Below are positions 27,085 to 35,277 of a stretch of DNA of 64,000 nucleotides, in pieces. Every line of letters begins with the position of its first letter. Positions within the stretch are counted from its first letter, which is position 1. Source of the stretch: Streptomyces sp. NRRL F-5135 (GTDB lineage: Bacteria; Actinomycetota; Actinomycetes; Streptomycetales; Streptomycetaceae); assembly GCF_000719775.1 (NCBI RefSeq), contig NZ_JOHR01000012.1, positions 248,001 through 312,000 of the forward strand. Reading direction: 5' to 3'. A program made the translations under genes and the position numbers. The notes under the pieces are model-generated. The model ran no database searches, was not told the origin of the DNA, and saw only the letters and a list, made by a program, of their open reading frames with translations.

Positions 27085-28800
27085 TCAGCGCCGTCGTGTG
27101 CGCTGCGGTTGCGGGGCTGGGACGGCGGCTGCCGGGTGGGCCGGGGCGGTGGGGCGCTGTGTGGTGCTCCGGGCCTGTGCTGCGTGGGCCTGTGCTGCGC
27201 GGGCTTGTGCGCTGGGTGCCGGCCTTGCGCTGAGGCGTTGGATGCGCCAGGTCAGGACTCGTGCGGGGCGGCGGGCGTCGTCCAGGGCGCGCTGGTCGGC
27301 GATCTGCTGGAGGAGCTGTTCCGGGTCGTGTCCGGCTGCTTCTGCCTCGGCGAGGGCGGTGGTGAGGGCTGCGAAAGCGGGGTCTTGAATGACCTGTTCC
27401 GCGTGCTCGGGTACGACCTGGCGTAGGCGGCGGATCTGCAGCTCCACGGCCTGCTGGGGCGGCTGGCGCTGTGCGAGAGCGGCCAGGGGTGCGGCGGCTG
27501 CTTGGTCGTAGGCGGCCTGGAGGTGGAGCAGTGTCTGCTGGGCGGCGGCGACTTGCTGGTCGTGGTAGCGCAGCTCGTGCCAGCGGGCGGCGGCGATCAC
27601 GACGAGGATCGCGGCGTCCAGGAACATCGACAGGATGGCACCGTCCTTGGGGGCGGGCTCGCGGACCATCGCCCGTACGGCGCCGCGCAGTGCGCGGGCA
27701 TGGTGGTGTTCGGCCTGGATACGGGAGCGAGTGGCACGCTCGAACGCGGTCGCCGCCTCGCGAAGTTGGGGCCGCAGTGCCTGGGGTGCGAGAAGTGGGA
27801 GGGCGTCGAGGGCTTCGCCGAAGGCGGAGAGGTGGGCTTGGGAGGCTTCGTCGTCGGCCTGGTCAAGGTGGTCGGGGATGCGTTCGGCTGCGGCGGCGGC
27901 CTGGTGCCAGGGGTTGGGCCTGCGTCGGCCCGGCAGCCCGACGGGCTGCGGATCGCTGTTTTCCAGGCGCTTTCGGATCTTGGGGAAGGACAGGTCGGGG
28001 GCGAGTTCGGAGCCGGAGAACCACACGGGCTCCTTGCCGGCGGTGGTGGTGTCTTCGGCAGCGACCTTGTAGCCGCGCACATCACCGGAGGGGAAGTACA
28101 CGACTTCCACAAGCACACCGTCGAGGTGGCTGAGCAGGTGGATGAACTCCTCCATGCTGGAGGCGGCTGCCACGGCGGTGCGCACGGTGGCGCGCAGCCG
28201 TTCGCGAGCGGGCTTGCCCTGGCCTGTGCGGCGGGCCTTCTCCTGCTCGGCACGGGTGGGCCGCTTGGCGGCGGTGCGGTCCCCGCGGACCACTTGGAGC
28301 AGGCCGTATTCCTTCTCGATGGCGGCTAGTTCACGGTCGGCGGTGTGGTAGTCGTTCCAGTGCCGCGCGGTGCGCAGATCCGCCCGGACCTTGGTGGCGG
28401 CGATGTGGATGTGGTCGGGGGCATGGCGGACGGCGACCCAGCGGCATCCGTCCGGATCGTCTTCCGGTGCTATGCCGGTGGCCGCCACGACGCGGCGGGC
28501 GATGTCGGCCCACTCCTCGTCGCTGAGGATGCGGTCTTCGGGGGCGGCACGGAGCGAGCAGTGCCACACGTGCTGCTCGGGCGCGAGGCCCAGCCGCCGG
28601 GCCTGCTTGACGTGCAGGTCGAGGTCGGCGACGAGGAGCCTCCTGGTGGCGTCGACGTCGTCACTGCGGCCGGGGTCGGGGGCGAAACCGTCCCAGGAGG
28701 CGACCAGGTGCGGGTCGGTGTGGTCCCTGGCCTTCTTCGTGTCGAACAGGTACCGGACCAATCCGGCGGTCTCCTTGCCGCTGCTGATCTTGGCGATCAC
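27085..28800 (-). CDS. mobA: MobA/VirD2-family relaxase
   Basis: A 571-aa protein. The N-terminal domain starts MIAKISSGKETAGLVRYLF, and the metal-binding HxH triad appears as RHAPDHIHIAATKVR (about residues 121-135). The N-terminal region has Tyr16 in GLVRYLFD as a candidate nicking tyrosine. The C-terminal 300 residues are Ala/Gln-rich helices with coiled-coil character (QQTLLHLQAAYDQAAAAP). Relaxases nick oriT and lead single-stranded DNA into a conjugation channel, which differs from the double-stranded TraB/FtsK transfer of most Streptomyces elements. The start codon overlaps the mobC stop (ATGA). Last gene of the leftward mobilization operon. Confidence 0.85.
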   Translation of the reverse strand: MIAKISSGKETAGLVRYLFDTKKARDHTDPHLVASWDGFAPDPGRSDDVDATRRLLVADLDLHVKQARRLGLAPEQHVWHCSLRAAPEDRILSDEEWADIARRVVAATGIAPEDDPDGCRWVAVRHAPDHIHIAATKVRADLRTARHWNDYHTADRELAAIEKEYGLLQVVRGDRTAAKRPTRAEQEKARRTGQGKPARERLRATVRTAVAAASSMEEFIHLLSHLDGVLVEVVYFPSGDVRGYKVAAEDTTTAGKEPVWFSGSELAPDLSFPKIRKRLENSDPQPVGLPGRRRPNPWHQAAAAAERIPDHLDQADDEASQAHLSAFGEALDALPLLAPQALRPQLREAATAFERATRSRIQAEHHHARALRGAVRAMVREPAPKDGAILSMFLDAAILVVIAAARWHELRYHDQQVAAAQQTLLHLQAAYDQAAAAPLAALAQRQPPQQAVELQIRRLRQVVPEHAEQVIQDPAFAALTTALAEAEAAGHDPEQLLQQIADQRALDDARRPARVLTWRIQRLSARPAPSAQARAAQAHAAQARSTTQRPTAPAHPAAAVPAPQPQRTRRR

Positions 28801-29444
28801 CGGGGCGCCTTCGTGGCGACGGCCTGGTTCGCGGCGGACGCGATGTGGCGGACCGTGGCGCCGACTGCGGTCAGGGTGCGTTCGGCCTGGGCCAGGACGG
28901 CGGTGTCCCCAGGCTGTGAATGACCGCCGGAGTTCAGCTTCTTGGCGATCTGGTTGATGTTGTGGCCGATCTTGGCGACCTCGCCACGGAGGGCGGTCAG
29001 CTCGTCTATGTAGTCGTCGAGTTCGGTGCGCTGGCCGGGCAGGGCGAGATCACCGTGGACGTGGGCCATGACGACGGCGCCGATGTAGTGGGCGCCGGCG
29101 ATGTTCAGCGAGCGAGCCTCACGGAGGATGTCGGCCTTCTCGTTGACGCTGTAGCGCACATCGACGCGTTCTTTGCGTTGCACGGCTTCGCGCTGGCGAC
29201 GGCGGGCGACACGGTGCAGCGCGGCGGCGTCGGCGGCACGCGGCATCTGGGCGGCGGCGGTGCCTGCGGGCTGTTTCCTCTCGGGCGCCCCCTGGTGCCC
29301 GAGTCCCTCCGCCACCCCCGGGGCGGAGGGATCCCCGTTGAGCCGGCCCTTGGACGGTCCAGCGGGATACCTTGCTGGCGTCGTGGCTGGGGTGGTGGTC
29401 ATCTTCTGGTCGCTGGTGGGGAGTTCGTGGGTCTGCTTGCGCAT
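28797..29444 (-). CDS. mobC: MobC-like relaxosome accessory protein
   Basis: About 215 aa from the ATG at 29444 (CGGAGAAATACCC before it); the frame is open to 29501 without a good site. The C-terminal half has the MobC pattern: VRYSVNEKADILREARSLN (a ribbon-helix-helix-like segment), then VAKIGHNINQIAKKLN and a helical tail. MobC proteins bind oriT and help the relaxase to open DNA. The first 80 residues are low-complexity, rich in Pro, Thr and Ala. It is translationally coupled to the relaxase. Confidence 0.8.
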   Translation of the reverse strand: MRKQTHELPTSDQKMTTTPATTPARYPAGPSKGRLNGDPSAPGVAEGLGHQGAPERKQPAGTAAAQMPRAADAAALHRVARRRQREAVQRKERVDVRYSVNEKADILREARSLNIAGAHYIGAVVMAHVHGDLALPGQRTELDDYIDELTALRGEVAKIGHNINQIAKKLNSGGHSQPGDTAVLAQAERTLTAVGATVRHIASAANQAVATKAPR

Positions 29445-29639
29445 GGGTATTTCTCCGTGGGGTGTTGGTGGCCGCTCAGTGACTGAGCGCGCTCGTCCCA
29501 TGCCTGGTCAGGGCAAGGACGGGAGGGGCGGCGATGTCAGGTGGACTCGTAGCGGCTCGGGCACTCGCCCCCGCGCTGGCCTGCGCGGGGACGAGGGGTG
29601 CGAGTCATGCGCGAAGGGTGATGGGAGCGGCTGCGTGAC

Positions 29640-30449
29640 TCAGTAGGCGTCAGCGGGGGCCTTGTCGCGTTCGGCCTGCCGCTGAGAGGCGGCCTCGTCG
29701 AGCTCGGCCTGCAGGACGTCCTTGATCGTTTCCGCGTCAGCCCTGCTGATGGACAGGCCCTTGCCTCGGATCGTCGCTTCGATGTGGCGGCGCGAGGCGC
29801 GGCCTCCACGTCCCAGCGGCGCGGTGCGGGCGATCGCGAGGTACTCGTCGGACACAGCGGGGGGCTTCTGCGCCACCTCGGCAGGCCCCCGCGCCACGTC
29901 GCCCTGGCCGTCTGCCACGTCGAGACCGGCTGGCTCCGGCAGACCGGGGTGGTCTTCCGGAAGCGCAGCAGGCTGGGCGCCGACGGTGAGGTTGTGGCCG
30001 TGGTTGGCTGGGTGGTGGCGTTCGGTGGGCTCGGCAACGAGCTGGTGGATCTGCCGCATCAGGACACCGAAGGCCAGCAGCGCGGCACTCGGGGGAACCG
30101 CGGCGACCACGTAGTCGAGGTGGGAGACAGCGGTGGCGTTCCCTGTACGGCTGACCCCGGCGACGTTGAGCGCGATGGAGCCGACTGATCCGGTGGCCGT
30201 GAGGCCGATGGCCCACCAGTCCGGTACCCGGCGCAGGCCCGCGCGGAGCATCAGCAGCTCACCCGCGACGATGAACGCGTCCAGGGTCGCTGGCCACGCC
30301 CACTGGCGGATCGGGGAGTTCCCCAGTCCGTGCTGCCCGGCGACCTCGGCGAGGTGCGCGTACGAGAGCCAGAACCCTCCGGCGGTGAGGGCGATGATGA
30401 CGACTCCCGCCGCGCCGAGTGCATACCGCTCGGCGGCGTGCTTGGTCAT
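29640..30449 (-). CDS. DUF2637/SpdB-type membrane protein
   Basis: A 269-aa protein from the ATG at 30449, which overlaps the TGA of the small upstream gene (TGATG). Four hydrophobic segments are seen in the first 125 residues: ALGAAGVVIIALTAGGFWLS, PATLDAFIVAGELLMLRAG, WWAIGLTATGSVGSIALNVAG and DYVVAAVPPSAALLAFGVLM. The C-terminal half is soluble, with a helix-turn-helix-like end (RRHIEATIRGKGLSISRADAE). DUF2637 proteins occur in Streptomyces plasmids and integrative elements and are called SpdB because related genes affect intramycelial spread of the plasmid. It therefore belongs to the transfer module. Confidence 0.78.
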   Translation of the reverse strand: MTKHAAERYALGAAGVVIIALTAGGFWLSYAHLAEVAGQHGLGNSPIRQWAWPATLDAFIVAGELLMLRAGLRRVPDWWAIGLTATGSVGSIALNVAGVSRTGNATAVSHLDYVVAAVPPSAALLAFGVLMRQIHQLVAEPTERHHPANHGHNLTVGAQPAALPEDHPGLPEPAGLDVADGQGDVARGPAEVAQKPPAVSDEYLAIARTAPLGRGGRASRRHIEATIRGKGLSISRADAETIKDVLQAELDEAASQRQAERDKAPADAY

Positions 30450-30580
30450 CACTTGCCGCCCCTGAGCGTCTCGTAGGACCGGGCGCAGCCGGTTGTGGCG
30501 AGGGTGGGGATCGCGGCGCGGTCCGCGCCAAGCGCTTGATGTGCGGTGGTGCGGTCTGTGGTTATGGCGAGGGTGGTCAC
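30449..30580 (-). CDS. Small protein upstream of SpdB
   Basis: A 43-aa reading frame (GTG at 30580, peptide MTTLAITTDRTTAHQALGAD ... ETLRGGK). It has AGGAG eight bases before the start, and its stop overlaps the ATG of the SpdB-like gene. The ribosome site and the coupling make it likely to be translated. No family is recognised. Such short genes are common at this place in Streptomyces integrative elements. Confidence 0.5.
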   Translation of the reverse strand: MTTLAITTDRTTAHQALGADRAAIPTLATTGCARSYETLRGGK

Positions 30581-30972
30581 GCGGGATACTCCTGCGGTGG
30601 TGGCGTGGTCCGTCTTTGCCGTCCTGGCCGTTGCAAGCGCAGGTCAGGGCCGGTACGGCAGGGGTGGCGGTGTTCCGTCTTGGCTGCGCCCTCGCGTCTT
30701 GGTGGCCCGCAGCCTCGGTGAGGCTGCGGCTCGGTGGCCGTGGACGGATCGGATCCGTCTTGCCGTCCCGGCGGCATGCGCTGTGACCTGCGGTGATACG
30801 GCGGGGACGCCCGGGACGGCACAAGACGGATCGAGGCAGCGTCCTGTTGGCGGCAGCGTGGTCTTCATGATCGCGCTGCCGTCTTGCCCCCGGTTTCCGT
30901 CCCGACCGCATGCCGTTTGACCTGCGAGATCACGGCAGGGACGGCAGGGACGGCCACCGGGGGACGCGGGGC
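30581..30972. repeat. Gene-free stretch with imperfect direct repeats
   Basis: This 392-base gap contains two copies of a unit of about 48 bases, around 30773-30822 and 30907-30952. Both begin GCATGC, pass through TGACCTGCG and end in tandem GGGACGGC motifs. Inverted segments (for example GCAGCCTCG/CGAGGCTGC-like near 30710-30730) are also present. It lies in the middle of the mobilization operon, so a cis-acting site (oriT, replication origin or transfer locus) is possible. No convincing gene is seen in either strand. Confidence 0.5.
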
Positions 30973-32268
30973 TCAGCCCGAGGGGGAGGCGGCAGGCTCG
31001 GCGTTCACTGAGTGAACGGTCGGGCAGTAGCGGCGCCATGCGTCGAGGAACTTGTTGCGCGTGTAGCCCTTGCGCTGGGTGCCGTCGGCGAGGCGAACGT
31101 TGCCGGGCCGGATGTCGAAGTCGCGCAGCAGTGAGCCGAGCTCACGCGGGCTCAGTCCGTTGCGACCCCACTCCGCCCACGGGCCTTCCAGGTCCTGGCG
31201 CAGGTGGTGGAGGAGCTCGTCCGTGGAGAGGCTGTCGACCTCGCGCTGGGCGACGAAGACTCGGCGGATGTCGGCCAGGATCCGCGCTGAGCTGGGGTGG
31301 TCCTCCTCGGCAGCCGCTTCGGCCGTGACCATCTGCGCGCACGCCGCGCGTGCGAGGCGGGGCCAGGGCCCGGCGGCCAGGTCGGCGACGATCACCAGGG
31401 GCTCCCAGGTGTCGGCGGCGCGGTCCTCCACCGGCATCGCCGGTTCCAGGTCGGCGGCCTCATCGAGCAGGGGCCGTGTCCACGCGGCGATGCGGTTGCG
31501 CAGGTCGTGGAGGGCCGGGGTGTCGCGGCGGGACCGGAAGGGCTTGACGCTCTCGCCCTCGGCCCGGCGCCGCATGCGGATGACCACCGACCGGTCCATG
31601 ATCGTGTCGGGCAGGTCACCGATCCCGGCCAGGGCAGCCATGGCGAAGGTGGCGAACCGGTGGGGCGTGTGGTCGTTGCCGACGACGCGGGTGACGTACC
31701 GGTTGCGCTGGTGGCCGGCGTTGAGCAGGCCGCGCATCTCCTCGTTCTTCTCCGCCATCTTCGGGGTGCCGAAGATGGTGTCCGCCTCGTCCACCAGCAG
31801 GGTGGGCGGTTCGTCGGTGATGGAGCGGAAGATGGCCGCGGGCGTGGTGTTGATGGTGAGCATCGGCTCGTGGACCGTCTCGGTGAGCACGTCCAGGAGC
31901 CTTGACTTGCCGCACCGCTTCGCCGGTCCGACCACGGCCAGGCGCGGGGCGTGCTGCCATGCGGGCTGCAGGTGCGTCGCCGCCACCCACAGCGTGACCG
32001 CGTCCAGCGCCTGCTGGGAGGGCCGGATCACGAACTGGGCTACCTGGGCACGCAGTTCGTTCAGCAGCTCGGAGCCGTACGTCGGCTCCGGGTCCGGTAC
32101 CGCCTCCTCGGCGGGCTGATCCACCGGAACCGTATCCGGTGCCCGGCCGTCGGCCGCCGGGGTGGGTTCGGTCGCTTGGCCGGGCTTGCCGGGTCGGCGG
32201 GGCATGGCGACCGTCGGCCATACCGCTTTGCCGGGTGCGGAATGCGGCTCGGGTGTCGTAGGTTGCAC
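30973..32268 (-). CDS. DUF3631-type ATPase of integrative elements
   Basis: About 431 aa from the GTG at 32268, with AAGGAG seven bases upstream; the frame is open to 32574 without a better site. Walker A is VGPAKRCGKSRLLD (about residues 110-123), and a Walker B-like LLVDEADTIFG follows (about 168). The C-terminal half has LSTDELLHHLRQDLEGPWAEW, a winged-helix-like segment. DUF3631 proteins are common in Streptomyces integrative elements and phages, often next to or fused to primase-polymerase domains. A role in replication or maintenance is likely. No separate Rep or primase gene is found here. Confidence 0.72.
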   Translation of the reverse strand: MQPTTPEPHSAPGKAVWPTVAMPRRPGKPGQATEPTPAADGRAPDTVPVDQPAEEAVPDPEPTYGSELLNELRAQVAQFVIRPSQQALDAVTLWVAATHLQPAWQHAPRLAVVGPAKRCGKSRLLDVLTETVHEPMLTINTTPAAIFRSITDEPPTLLVDEADTIFGTPKMAEKNEEMRGLLNAGHQRNRYVTRVVGNDHTPHRFATFAMAALAGIGDLPDTIMDRSVVIRMRRRAEGESVKPFRSRRDTPALHDLRNRIAAWTRPLLDEAADLEPAMPVEDRAADTWEPLVIVADLAAGPWPRLARAACAQMVTAEAAAEEDHPSSARILADIRRVFVAQREVDSLSTDELLHHLRQDLEGPWAEWGRNGLSPRELGSLLRDFDIRPGNVRLADGTQRKGYTRNKFLDAWRRYCPTVHSVNAEPAASPSG

Positions 32269-32495
32269 AGGGCAGCTCCTTATCCGGTGGCGTCGGGCAT
32301 GCAGGCCCGACTCACGCAGGTCGTTCGTTGGAATGCGGGCAGTGGAGTGTGCTGAGCCTCCGGCGTTGGCCCGCCGGGGGCTTTCTCGCTTCCTTGGCCG
32401 GGGCGAGGGAACACGGACAGTACGTCCACCCCCGGCGACAGTCCAGCATTTCTGTGTCAGCTCAGCGCAGAAGCGTCTGCTATGAGCAGGGCTGG

Positions 32496-32726
32496 TCATG
32501 CGGCCAGGCCGAGCAGGTTCAACAGGTCGGCGGTCACCACCCGGTACGCCTTGCCCAGGCGCAGGACCTTGCACGGGTACTGGCCGCGCTTGGCCAGCTC
32601 GTAACCCTTGCTCCGACCCAGCCCCAGCGCCCGGTTGCCGGTGTCCAGGTCAACGGCTGCGGGCAGGGCCAGCAGCTCCTCCCGCGTCATGCCCTTGGGC
32701 CGCTCGGCGGCCTCGTTGTTGCGCAT
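32496..32726 (-). CDS. xis: Excisionase-like helix-turn-helix protein (Xis)
   Basis: A 76-aa protein from the ATG at 32726, with GGAG six bases upstream; the open frame extends to 32828 but would run into the divergent promoter. It has the MerR/excisionase-like winged-helix pattern: DTGNRALGLGRSKGYELAKR, then QYPCKVLRLGKAYRVVTADLLNLLG. Small proteins of this type direct the integrase to excision in Streptomyces elements. Here it heads the leftward operon, separate from the integrase, which is transcribed the other way. Confidence 0.72.
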   Translation of the reverse strand: MRNNEAAERPKGMTREELLALPAAVDLDTGNRALGLGRSKGYELAKRGQYPCKVLRLGKAYRVVTADLLNLLGLAA

Positions 32727-32812
32727 GCGGTGCTCCGTCCATGAGTGAGCCCTCGGCGAACGCGGCATCACGTCCGGCTCCAGGCGATCACTAACCATCA
32801 TCGGGAAGCTAA

Positions 32813-32829
32813 TGTGTCTCCATGACACA
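32813..32829. promoter_or_regulatory. Palindrome over the start codon of the XRE-int operon
   Basis: TGTGTCTCCATGACACA is a 6-bp inverted repeat with a 5-base spacer that contains the ATG (32822) of the XRE gene. TAATGT (32810-32815), a possible -10 box, ends six bases before the ATG, so the transcript could be leaderless. A repressor bound here would shut off both transcription and translation; the XRE protein itself is the natural candidate. Confidence 0.5.
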
Positions 32830-33502
32830 ATGCAGTTTTGATCCTGGAGATGACGAGGACGACGTCCTGGAGTGGGTGGATCAGGTGATGGCCACTGTGG
32901 CCGCCGAGGTCCGCAGACGAAGGAAGGAGCTGCGCATGAGCGCCCAGGATTTGGCCGACCGCTGCGAGGAGATCGGCCATCCGATCCCGCGCAACGTGAT
33001 CGCCAACATGGAATCCGGCCGCCGCGCCCACCTGCCCCTGGTCGACGTCCTCGTCCTCGCCGAAGCCCTGCGGACCTACCCGATCTGCCTGCTCTACCCC
33101 GTCGGCTACGTCGACCGAGTCCAGCGCCTGCCCCTTCAGCACTCCGACCCGACGTGGGATGCCATGCGCTGGTTCACCGGCGACAGCGAGGACTTCGGCA
33201 TGGAAGACGACATGCTCCGCTCCTTCAGAGCCCACGTCCGCCACCAGCGCGCCGCCCTGGCCGCCCTGAAGGGCGAGAAGCACGAGCGCTGGAAGGCCGA
33301 GACGGCACCCAACCAGGCCGAACGTGAGGAAGCCGTACTCGCCCAAGCCGACTACGCCGAAAGGGTGTTGGAAGCCAAGTACCGGCTCCGCAGCGCCCGC
33401 GCCTTCATCCGCGAAGACGGCGGCACACCACCAGCCCTGCCACCAGAACTCGCCGACGTCGACCCACCCGTCGGCGACGCCACCGAGGAGAATGATCTTT
33501 GA
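32822..33502 (+). CDS. XRE-family regulator upstream of the integrase
   Basis: A 226-aa protein. The helix-turn-helix is in the first 75 residues (VRRRRKELRMSAQDLADRCE ... NVIANMESGRR). The C-terminal part is charged and helical (RAHVRHQRAALAALKGEKHERWKAE). Its stop overlaps the TTG start of the integrase gene (TTGA), so they form one operon. In Streptomyces elements such a gene controls integration and transfer, often as a repressor. The ATG lies inside a palindrome that may be its own operator. Confidence 0.8.
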   Translation: MTQCSFDPGDDEDDVLEWVDQVMATVAAEVRRRRKELRMSAQDLADRCEEIGHPIPRNVIANMESGRRAHLPLVDVLVLAEALRTYPICLLYPVGYVDRVQRLPLQHSDPTWDAMRWFTGDSEDFGMEDDMLRSFRAHVRHQRAALAALKGEKHERWKAETAPNQAEREEAVLAQADYAERVLEAKYRLRSARAFIREDGGTPPALPPELADVDPPVGDATEENDL

Positions 33503-35160
33503 AGGGTTCCACCCACCGCCGCTGCTATTGCCGCGACCTCCACACCGGCAAGCCGCTCGGCAAGAAATGCCCCAAGCTGTCCAGCCGCAAGCACGGCTCG
33601 TACTCCATACGCCAGGAACTCCCGCCCCGCGAAGACGGCACCCGCCGCTCCTTCAGTCGCGCTGGCTACGACTCCCTCAAGGCCGCCCAGGCGGACCTCG
33701 ACCACGTGCGCGCGCTCGTCGGCCTCGCCGACGCCGACGACGCCGAGGGCCTGGCCCAGATAGCCGAGTTGCTGGAGAAGGTGGCCGACGAGAAGGCCCC
33801 GTTGCCGAACGTCGCGGCGACGCGCAGGCGCCTCAGCCACGGTCTGGACCTGACGAACCGACTCACGGTCGGCGAGTGGCTTGACATATGGCTGGCGGGC
33901 AAGAAGGGGTGGCAGAGTGCCATCAGCCGCGACGAGAGCAACATCAGGGTGCACCTCAAACCCAGGATCGGGCACTACCGGCTCGACCGCCTTCGGGTCG
34001 CCCACCTGTCCGAGATGTTCGAGGCCATCGCCGAGGCCAACGTCGAGATCGCCGAAGGCAACGCGGCCCGCCGCAAGGCGTTCGAGGATCTCGCCCAGAT
34101 CCCCTGGAAGGGCCGCGAGCCCCGTGCCCGACGTAAGGCGATGAAGGTAGCCATCGCCGAGATGGAGCCCTATCGCCGCATTGTCGGTCCGGCCACACGC
34201 CAGCGCGTCCGCTCCACGCTGCGGGCCGCGCTCAACGCCGCGATCGCCCAGCAGCTCATCACCTTCAACCCGGCCGCCTACGTCGAGTTGGAGGCGGGTA
34301 AGCGGCCCAAGGCCCTCGTATGGACCGAGGAACGCATCCTCCACTGGAAGCGCACCGGCGAGAAGCCGTCGTCAGTGATGGTCTGGACGCCGGAGCACAC
34401 CGGGCTCTTCCTCGACCACGTCGCGGAGGACCGCCTGTACGCGCTGTTCCACCTGATCGCGTTCCGCGGGCTGCGACGGGGCGAGGCATGCGGGCAGAAG
34501 TGGACCGACACCAACCTGGACGCCGGTCTCATCACCGTCGCCAAACAACTCGTCGTAGACGGCTGGGAGGTGTACGAGGACGACCCCAAGACCGACGCCG
34601 GCGCACGGACCATCGCGCTCGACTCCGACACGGTCCAGGCCCTCAAGCGGCACCGCGCCCAGCAGGACAAGGACCGTAAGGAGTGGGAGAACGCCTGGGT
34701 GGAGACGGGGCGCGTCTTCACCAAGGAGAACGGCGAGTTGCTCCACCCCGCCAACGTCACACGGCACTTCATCGAGCTGTACGAGGAGATCGGCCTCCCA
34801 CCGGTCCGGCTCCACGACCTCCGCCACGGTGCCGCGACCCTCGCCCACGCGGCCGGGGCCGACCTGAAGGACATCCAGGAGATGCTTGGCCACTCCTCGA
34901 TCACCATCACGGCCGACACGTACACGAGCCTCCTCCCGGAGGCGGACTTGGCGATCGCCGAGGCCGCAGCACGGCTCGTACCTCGTGCCCGCCCCGACTT
35001 CAAAGAGGCCGCCCTCGAAGCGGAGCCCGAGCCCGGCAAGTCGAAAAAGCCCAGCCCGGAACTAGTGCCGGATGGCGCTGAGCGACCCGGAGAAAGACCT
35101 GGGCAAAGCGGTCCGGCTCACGCACCGCTCACACAAACAGCCCCGAACGAGGAGTCCTAG
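33499..35160 (+). CDS. int: Tyrosine recombinase (integrase)
   Basis: A 553-aa protein from a TTG start coupled to the XRE stop, with GAGGAG nine bases before. The catalytic set is complete: Arg in FRGLRRGEACG (about residue 325), HDLRHG (His-x-x-Arg, about 439-442), the LGHSS box (about 462-466) and the nucleophile in DTYTSL (Tyr about 475). The N-terminal 200 residues are an arm-binding and SAM-like region with a long helical insert. It recombines the 44-bp core in tRNA-Arg(CCT). In most such elements int ends next to attP. Here only about 24 bases of the expected downstream sequence remain before unrelated A/T-rich DNA begins. The gene's 3' end contains the arm-like repeat motif. Confidence 0.9.
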   Translation: MKGSTHRRCYCRDLHTGKPLGKKCPKLSSRKHGSYSIRQELPPREDGTRRSFSRAGYDSLKAAQADLDHVRALVGLADADDAEGLAQIAELLEKVADEKAPLPNVAATRRRLSHGLDLTNRLTVGEWLDIWLAGKKGWQSAISRDESNIRVHLKPRIGHYRLDRLRVAHLSEMFEAIAEANVEIAEGNAARRKAFEDLAQIPWKGREPRARRKAMKVAIAEMEPYRRIVGPATRQRVRSTLRAALNAAIAQQLITFNPAAYVELEAGKRPKALVWTEERILHWKRTGEKPSSVMVWTPEHTGLFLDHVAEDRLYALFHLIAFRGLRRGEACGQKWTDTNLDAGLITVAKQLVVDGWEVYEDDPKTDAGARTIALDSDTVQALKRHRAQQDKDRKEWENAWVETGRVFTKENGELLHPANVTRHFIELYEEIGLPPVRLHDLRHGAATLAHAAGADLKDIQEMLGHSSITITADTYTSLLPEADLAIAEAAARLVPRARPDFKEAALEAEPEPGKSKKPSPELVPDGAERPGERPGQSGPAHAPLTQTAPNEES

Positions 35161-35277
35161 GCCGAATGAAACCCCTCTCCGGAGCAATGTATTATTACTT
35201 CTACCCCTGGCGTCAGTTGAATATACGGATTCCTTCAAGATTGGAGAGGGGGCTGGCCTCGCGCAGTCATCCGTTGA

